From Nitrospiraceae bacterium (GTDB lineage Bacteria > Nitrospirota > Nitrospiria > Nitrospirales > UBA8639), in NCBI GenBank assembly GCA_003523945.1, contig DOFS01000607.1, positions 1 to 9,153 of the forward strand: a stretch of 9,153 bases of DNA. The letters run 5' to 3'. The notes under the pieces were generated by a model. That model did not search any database and was not told the origin of the DNA. It worked only from the letters and a program-made list of their open reading frames with translations. Below are positions 6,167 through 9,153 of this stretch, piece after piece; the stretch's first letter is position 1; every line of letters starts with the position of its first letter. Both the position numbers and the translations under genes were made by a program.

Positions 6167-6191
6167 ATTCAGGGCGTAAAGGAGGGGGAAA

Positions 6192-6536
6192 ATGAGCTTA
6201 GCCGATAAAACATGTGTGCCATGTCGTGGAGGCGTCCCTGCGTTGGAATCCCAGAGAATCCAGGAATTGCTGGGACAATTGGACTCTGGATGGGCGCTGA
6301 ATGCTCAAGGCCATATTGAGAAAACCTTTACCTTTGACAACTTTGCCGATGCCTTGGCCTTTACCAATAGAGTGGGCAATGTTGCCGAGCTTGAGGGCCA
6401 TCACCCGGATATGTATTTAGCCTGGGGCAAATGCAAAGTAGAAATTTGGACCCACAAAATTCAAGGCCTCACCGAAAGTGATTTTTATTTAGCCGCAAAA
6501 GCTGATCGCGCCTTTCAACTTCCCACTTCTTATTGA
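6192..6536 (+). CDS. phhB: 4a-hydroxytetrahydrobiopterin dehydratase (pterin-4a-carbinolamine dehydratase)
   Basis: A 114-residue soluble protein of the PCD/DCoH family, full length. Reaction by family: dehydration of 4a-hydroxytetrahydropterin to quinonoid dihydropterin, recycling the cofactor of aromatic amino acid hydroxylases; in bacteria lacking such hydroxylases a role in molybdopterin metabolism has been proposed. Seen: an N-terminal LADKTCVPCRGGVPAL (3-18), typical of bacterial PCDs; a central FDNFADALAFTNRVGNVAE helix (48-66); and the active-site signature EGHHPDMYLAW with His70, His71 and Pro72, then IWTHKIQGLTESDF with His88 and Asp97. All expected active-site residues are present. 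The start has an excellent Shine-Dalgarno (AAAGGAGGGGGAAA before the ATG). The stop codon TGA overlaps a TTG start of the radical SAM gene by sequence TTGA, and no terminator lies between them, so the two genes form an operon. Confidence 0.93.
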   Translation: MSLADKTCVPCRGGVPALESQRIQELLGQLDSGWALNAQGHIEKTFTFDNFADALAFTNRVGNVAELEGHHPDMYLAWGKCKVEIWTHKIQGLTESDFYLAAKADRAFQLPTSY

Positions 6537-6544
6537 ACGCTCTT

Positions 6545-8494
6545 ATGGCAACCAGCCCCACCTTGATTCACCCGGTCACTTCAGAGGCAAAACGCACTCA
6601 AGCTCCAGCGTCTCAGCCCATCACCGATTTCCGAACTTTTGGAACGAAGGTCGCACTGGTGACCATGCCGTTCAGTTATTCGAAATTTCCCTCAATCCAA
6701 CTGGGGACCCTTTCATCCTTATTAAAAGCACAAGGGATTGGCGCCCAGACCTTTCATTTCAATCTCCAATTTGCCCATAAGATCGGGGTGCCGTTGTATG
6801 AGATCCTGTGCGAGAAACGCGGCCTATTTGGTGAATGGCTGTTCTCTGCATTGCTGTTCCGGGACAATCCGAAACACCGGGAGTACCCTGCCGTGTTTAA
6901 ACCCATTTTTGAAGACACGGCTCGGGAGGCCGGATGTTCTATAAGTCATTTGGAAGAGATTGCCCGAACAACCGCTCCTCAATTTTTAACCTGGTGTTTG
7001 ACAACAATGGATTGGAGTCAATTTGACGTGGTGGGCTTCACCTCCACGTTCGATCAAAATGTCGCAAGTTTAAGCCTGGCCAAATTGATCAAGGACGTAT
7101 ATCCAGATGTTCGGATTGTTTTTGGCGGGGCAAACTTCGACGGTGAAATGGGGCTGGAACACTTTCGGGCCTTTCCCTGGATTGATTACGTCGTAATCGG
7201 GGAAGGGGAACAAGCTTTCCCTCCATTGGTTCAACACATTCTCCTGGGCAATGAAAGCGATATTCCTGCTGGAGTGGCCTATCGTCGTGAAGGGCAGATC
7301 CACTTCACACCTCAGGAGTCTCTGTTTACAAAGTTTTCAGAAACTCCCCCACCTGATTACGATGATTATTTCGCAGAACTCCAGGAGTTGGCCAAACAGG
7401 GATCCACCGGATTGAACCGGATTCTGCTCTATGAAGGATCTCGCGGATGTTGGTGGGGAGAAAAACATCATTGCACCTTTTGTGGGTTAAATGCCCAGGC
7501 GATGGAATTTAGGGCGAAGACTCCGGCTCAAGTCGCCTCAGAACTGGACTATCTTTCCAGCCGCTATGACACCACCCGCTTTCGCTTGGTCGATAATATT
7601 ATTGATATGAAATACGTGGACGGTGTCTTCGGGCATCTAGCTCAAGAACATGTGGACCTGGATGTGTTTATGGAGACGAAAAGCAACCTCAATAAACGGC
7701 AGATCCAGACACTGGCGAAGGGTGGGGTTAAATGCATGCAACCGGGCATTGAAAGCCTGAGCTTGGCACAACTGAAGGAAATGGATAAGGGCGTCAGCCC
7801 GCTACAAAACATTCAATGCTTAAAATGGAGCCGGTATTACAATATTGACCTCTCCTGGAACATCTTATTGGGTTTTCCGCAGGAAACAAATGAGGATTAC
7901 CAGCAACAACTCGAACTCATCCCCTCCTTGATCCATCTCCAACCCCCGGAATCCACTGCCAAACTCTGGCTCGAACGGTTTAGTCCCTATTTCAAATGGC
8001 CCGAAAAGTACGGCATCCGCCGAACAGCACCGGGATTAGCCTATGCCTATGTCTATGACGAACGCCAAGTGGATCTCAACAAAATCGCCTATGATTTTGA
8101 GTATACAATCGATTGGAAAGTGGATCCGCAGCTCTACAAGGAACTCGTCAGACTTGTAGAGGATTGGAAACATCGCTATCACTCCTCTCATCGCCCCTTT
8201 CTCTTCTTTGCCAAAGCCTTGAGCTATCTCACCATCTATGATGGGAGAGGCCCGGCTCCGACCAGTGAACGATTTGAAGGACCACAGGCATTCATATTGG
8301 AATTTTGCAATGAGCAACCCAAATCGGTTGAACAGATTCGCAAGGGTTTGCAGGATTGCTCCTTGGCAGGACCCGGGGAAAGCATCATCGTGCCACTCGC
8401 TGAGATCCTTAGGACATTGCAGGGAAAAAGGTTACTATATGAAGAAGGGGGGAGGTATTTTACCCTGGCCCTACCGGTCAACCCTCATCGGTGA
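6545..8494 (+). CDS. B12-binding radical SAM protein, RiPP maturation radical SAM protein 1 type
   Basis: A 649-residue protein (653 from an in-frame TTG at 6533). Numbering from the TTG: residues 1-35 are a disordered N-terminus; about 38-240 form a cobalamin-binding-like Rossmann domain (VALVTMPFS, FDVVGFTSTFDQN, VRIVFGGANF, IDYVVIGEGEQAF); about 295-500 form the radical SAM barrel, with SRGCWWGEKHHCTFCGLN carrying Cys306, Cys314 and Cys317 (C-x7-C-x2-C rather than the usual C-x3-C-x2-C), then VDNIIDM, METKSNLN, QPGIESLS and LLGFPQETNEDY; about 510-650 form a C-terminal helical/winged-helix-like domain. The RGCWWG...HCxFCGLN form is characteristic of the RiPP maturation radical SAM protein 1 group, whose relatives include peptide C-methyltransferases. 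The substrate is not known. Start: ATG at 6545 lies 8 bases after the PCD stop; the TTG would overlap it. Neither has a clear Shine-Dalgarno, suggesting reinitiation from PCD. No precursor peptide is recognisable nearby. Confidence 0.88.
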   Translation: MATSPTLIHPVTSEAKRTQAPASQPITDFRTFGTKVALVTMPFSYSKFPSIQLGTLSSLLKAQGIGAQTFHFNLQFAHKIGVPLYEILCEKRGLFGEWLFSALLFRDNPKHREYPAVFKPIFEDTAREAGCSISHLEEIARTTAPQFLTWCLTTMDWSQFDVVGFTSTFDQNVASLSLAKLIKDVYPDVRIVFGGANFDGEMGLEHFRAFPWIDYVVIGEGEQAFPPLVQHILLGNESDIPAGVAYRREGQIHFTPQESLFTKFSETPPPDYDDYFAELQELAKQGSTGLNRILLYEGSRGCWWGEKHHCTFCGLNAQAMEFRAKTPAQVASELDYLSSRYDTTRFRLVDNIIDMKYVDGVFGHLAQEHVDLDVFMETKSNLNKRQIQTLAKGGVKCMQPGIESLSLAQLKEMDKGVSPLQNIQCLKWSRYYNIDLSWNILLGFPQETNEDYQQQLELIPSLIHLQPPESTAKLWLERFSPYFKWPEKYGIRRTAPGLAYAYVYDERQVDLNKIAYDFEYTIDWKVDPQLYKELVRLVEDWKHRYHSSHRPFLFFAKALSYLTIYDGRGPAPTSERFEGPQAFILEFCNEQPKSVEQIRKGLQDCSLAGPGESIIVPLAEILRTLQGKRLLYEEGGRYFTLALPVNPHR

Positions 8495-8510
8495 CATTTT
8501 TGCCCATCAC

Positions 8511-8558
8511 CTGGGATAAAAACACCACTCTCATTCGCCATCCCAGCATATTTTTCTT
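8511..8558 (+). terminator. Possible terminator after the radical SAM gene
   Basis: CTGGGAT (8511-8517) and ATCCCAG (8540-8546) form a perfect 7-bp stem with a 22-base loop, followed by CATATTTTTCTTTCTTTC. The loop is long for a classical terminator but the T-rich tail and position 17 bases after the stop codon support the call. Confidence 0.48.
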
Positions 8559-8637
8559 TCTTTCATATACTTATCCTTGGTTCAATTCGTGCAAGAATTC
8601 CACATAATGGCAGTGATCAAAAAATTCAGGAATATGT

Positions 8638-8666
8638 TTGACAATCTTTCCTTCCGAGGGTAGCCT
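8638..8666 (+). promoter_or_regulatory. Candidate promoter for the exported-protein gene
   Basis: A perfect -35 TTGACA (8638-8643) is followed after 17 bases by TAGCCT (8661-8666), which matches TATAAT at three positions. Transcription would begin near 8673, about 32 bases before the ATG at 8705. Confidence 0.42.
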
Positions 8667-8704
8667 ATCAAGTTGTTCAAAGATCTGCCGAAAACTCTCA
8701 TAAA

Positions 8705-9153
8705 ATGAGTCACTTAGATAAAACGTTACAGATTCAATGTTCTCTCATTCCTCTGCGAGCAGCAAATTCTGTTCGTAACCTATTCCTAGCCTGCAGTGTG
8801 ATATTAACCACGGGGGCAATCTGTCCCCAATCATCCCTCGGCCAACCTTCGTTCTTACCTCCCCATAATTCCGGAGAGGCCCTTACGTTTAATTATGCGC
8901 TTGCGAATGGCCACCGTCGCCTGGGCCCTTCTATGGAGGTTCAAGCGTTAACAACTCCAAAAGACCAGGAAAATTTAAATGACCATACTCCGGCTCTTCA
9001 TAAAACACTATCGACGGGCACCCAATATAACGAACAAGCAGCCATTCCCATAGTTCAAGCTGGGAAAATACATTCAGAAAATACAGAGTTAACCATTGAA
9101 GCCGATTTGAGTCTCTCCTCCTCTTCTGTGGAGATGGAGGGAATAAAGAGTGG
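8705..9153 (+). CDS. Putative exported protein of unknown function, 5' part only
   Basis: An open frame of 149 codons with no stop runs from the ATG at 8705 off the right edge. The first 22 residues are polar and basic (MSHLDKTLQ...LRAANSVRN), followed by a hydrophobic segment LFLACSVILTTGAIC (about residues 28-42) and SSLGQPSF, consistent with a Sec signal peptide or a single anchor; a clear lipobox is not present. The following region is rich in Ser, Thr, Asn, Gln and Glu with no recognised domain. Upstream in-frame stop TGA (8639-8641) and absence of other start codons make 8705 the natural start, although no Shine-Dalgarno is evident. The function cannot be told from this fragment; a possible surface or periplasmic protein. 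Confidence 0.6.
   Translation, partial: MSHLDKTLQIQCSLIPLRAANSVRNLFLACSVILTTGAICPQSSLGQPSFLPPHNSGEALTFNYALANGHRRLGPSMEVQALTTPKDQENLNDHTPALHKTLSTGTQYNEQAAIPIVQAGKIHSENTELTIEADLSLSSSSVEMEGIKS

Larger units (their letters stand above)
5479..6191. other. Long non-coding stretch with hairpins, direct repeats and a leader
   Basis: Roughly 710 bases lie between the DUF2024 stop and the PCD start. Frames here (for example 5638-6048 plus, from a TTG, and 5626-5850 minus, also from a TTG) have no recognisable domains and compositions typical of shadow frames; the minus one does have AGGAG seven bases before its TTG, so a small protein is not excluded. Non-coding features: a terminator-like hairpin (5602-5627); an ATGGT-GAT-ACCAT inverted repeat (5644-5656); a 12-bp direct repeat (5708-5719 and 6048-6059); a 9-bp hairpin (5949-5979); a probable promoter (5991-6020); and two hairpins just before the PCD gene (6106-6123, 6134-6166). 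Confidence 0.5.
8495..8704. other. Intergenic region between radical SAM and exported-protein genes
   Basis: Holds the hairpin with T-rich tail at its left and a -35-like TTGACA (8638-8643) at its right. An 18-codon plus-strand frame (8607-8663) begins MAVIKKFRNM and lacks a ribosome-binding site. On the minus strand a 57-codon frame without a start (8574-8744) reads like protein and may be a gene remnant. Confidence 0.4.

Noticed and set aside
8607..8663. 18-codon plus-strand frame as a possible leader peptide or RiPP precursor
   Set aside because: No ribosome-binding site, no leader or core-like pattern, and it overlaps the -35 region of the next gene's candidate promoter.

Overview
The window looks like chromosomal DNA of a moderate-GC (about 50% by eye) Gram-negative bacterium. 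Evidence for an outer membrane is a PagL-like beta-barrel enzyme and an SthA-type transhydrogenase. The mixture of an HDOD protein next to SthA, a DUF2024 protein, a pterin carbinolamine dehydratase and a B12/radical-SAM RiPP-type enzyme would suit Nitrospirota (for example a moderate-GC Nitrospira). That assignment is a guess from gene content, with no marker gene in view. No rRNA, tRNA, CRISPR array, insertion sequence or integrase was seen.

Layout. 1-168 (-): 5' end of a short-chain dehydrogenase/reductase, cut by the window edge. 444-2710 (+): a two-gene unit of an HDOD-domain protein and an SthA-like flavoprotein sharing a 4-base ATGA overlap, closed by a likely intrinsic terminator at 2700-2726. 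2837-3424 (-): a secreted, PagL/acyloxyacyl-hydrolase-like outer-membrane protein, convergent with sthA. 3425-4108: a gene-poor stretch with a perfect 9-bp inverted repeat and a possible decayed reading frame. 4109-4669 (-): an uncharacterised acidic 186-aa protein. 4670-5211: a divergent intergenic region with a degenerate repeat, a hairpin plus T-run, and a good sigma-70-type promoter reading into 5212-5478 (+), a DUF2024 protein. 5479-6191: about 700 bases with no convincing gene but several hairpins, a 12-bp direct repeat and a probable promoter with a long leader. 6192-8494 (+): a pterin-4a-carbinolamine dehydratase followed with little or no gap by a 649-653-aa B12-binding radical SAM enzyme of the RiPP-maturation type. 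8705-9153 (+): the start of an unrecognised exported protein that runs off the window.

How the genes relate. Two pairs are tightly coupled. The HDOD-SthA pair joins a non-catalytic signalling domain to NADH/NADPH balancing. The PCD-radical SAM pair joins pterin chemistry to a cobalamin/SAM enzyme, which is the most unusual arrangement here. No precursor peptide for the radical SAM enzyme is recognisable in the window, so its substrate is either encoded elsewhere or is not a classical RiPP. The remaining genes look like independent single transcription units.
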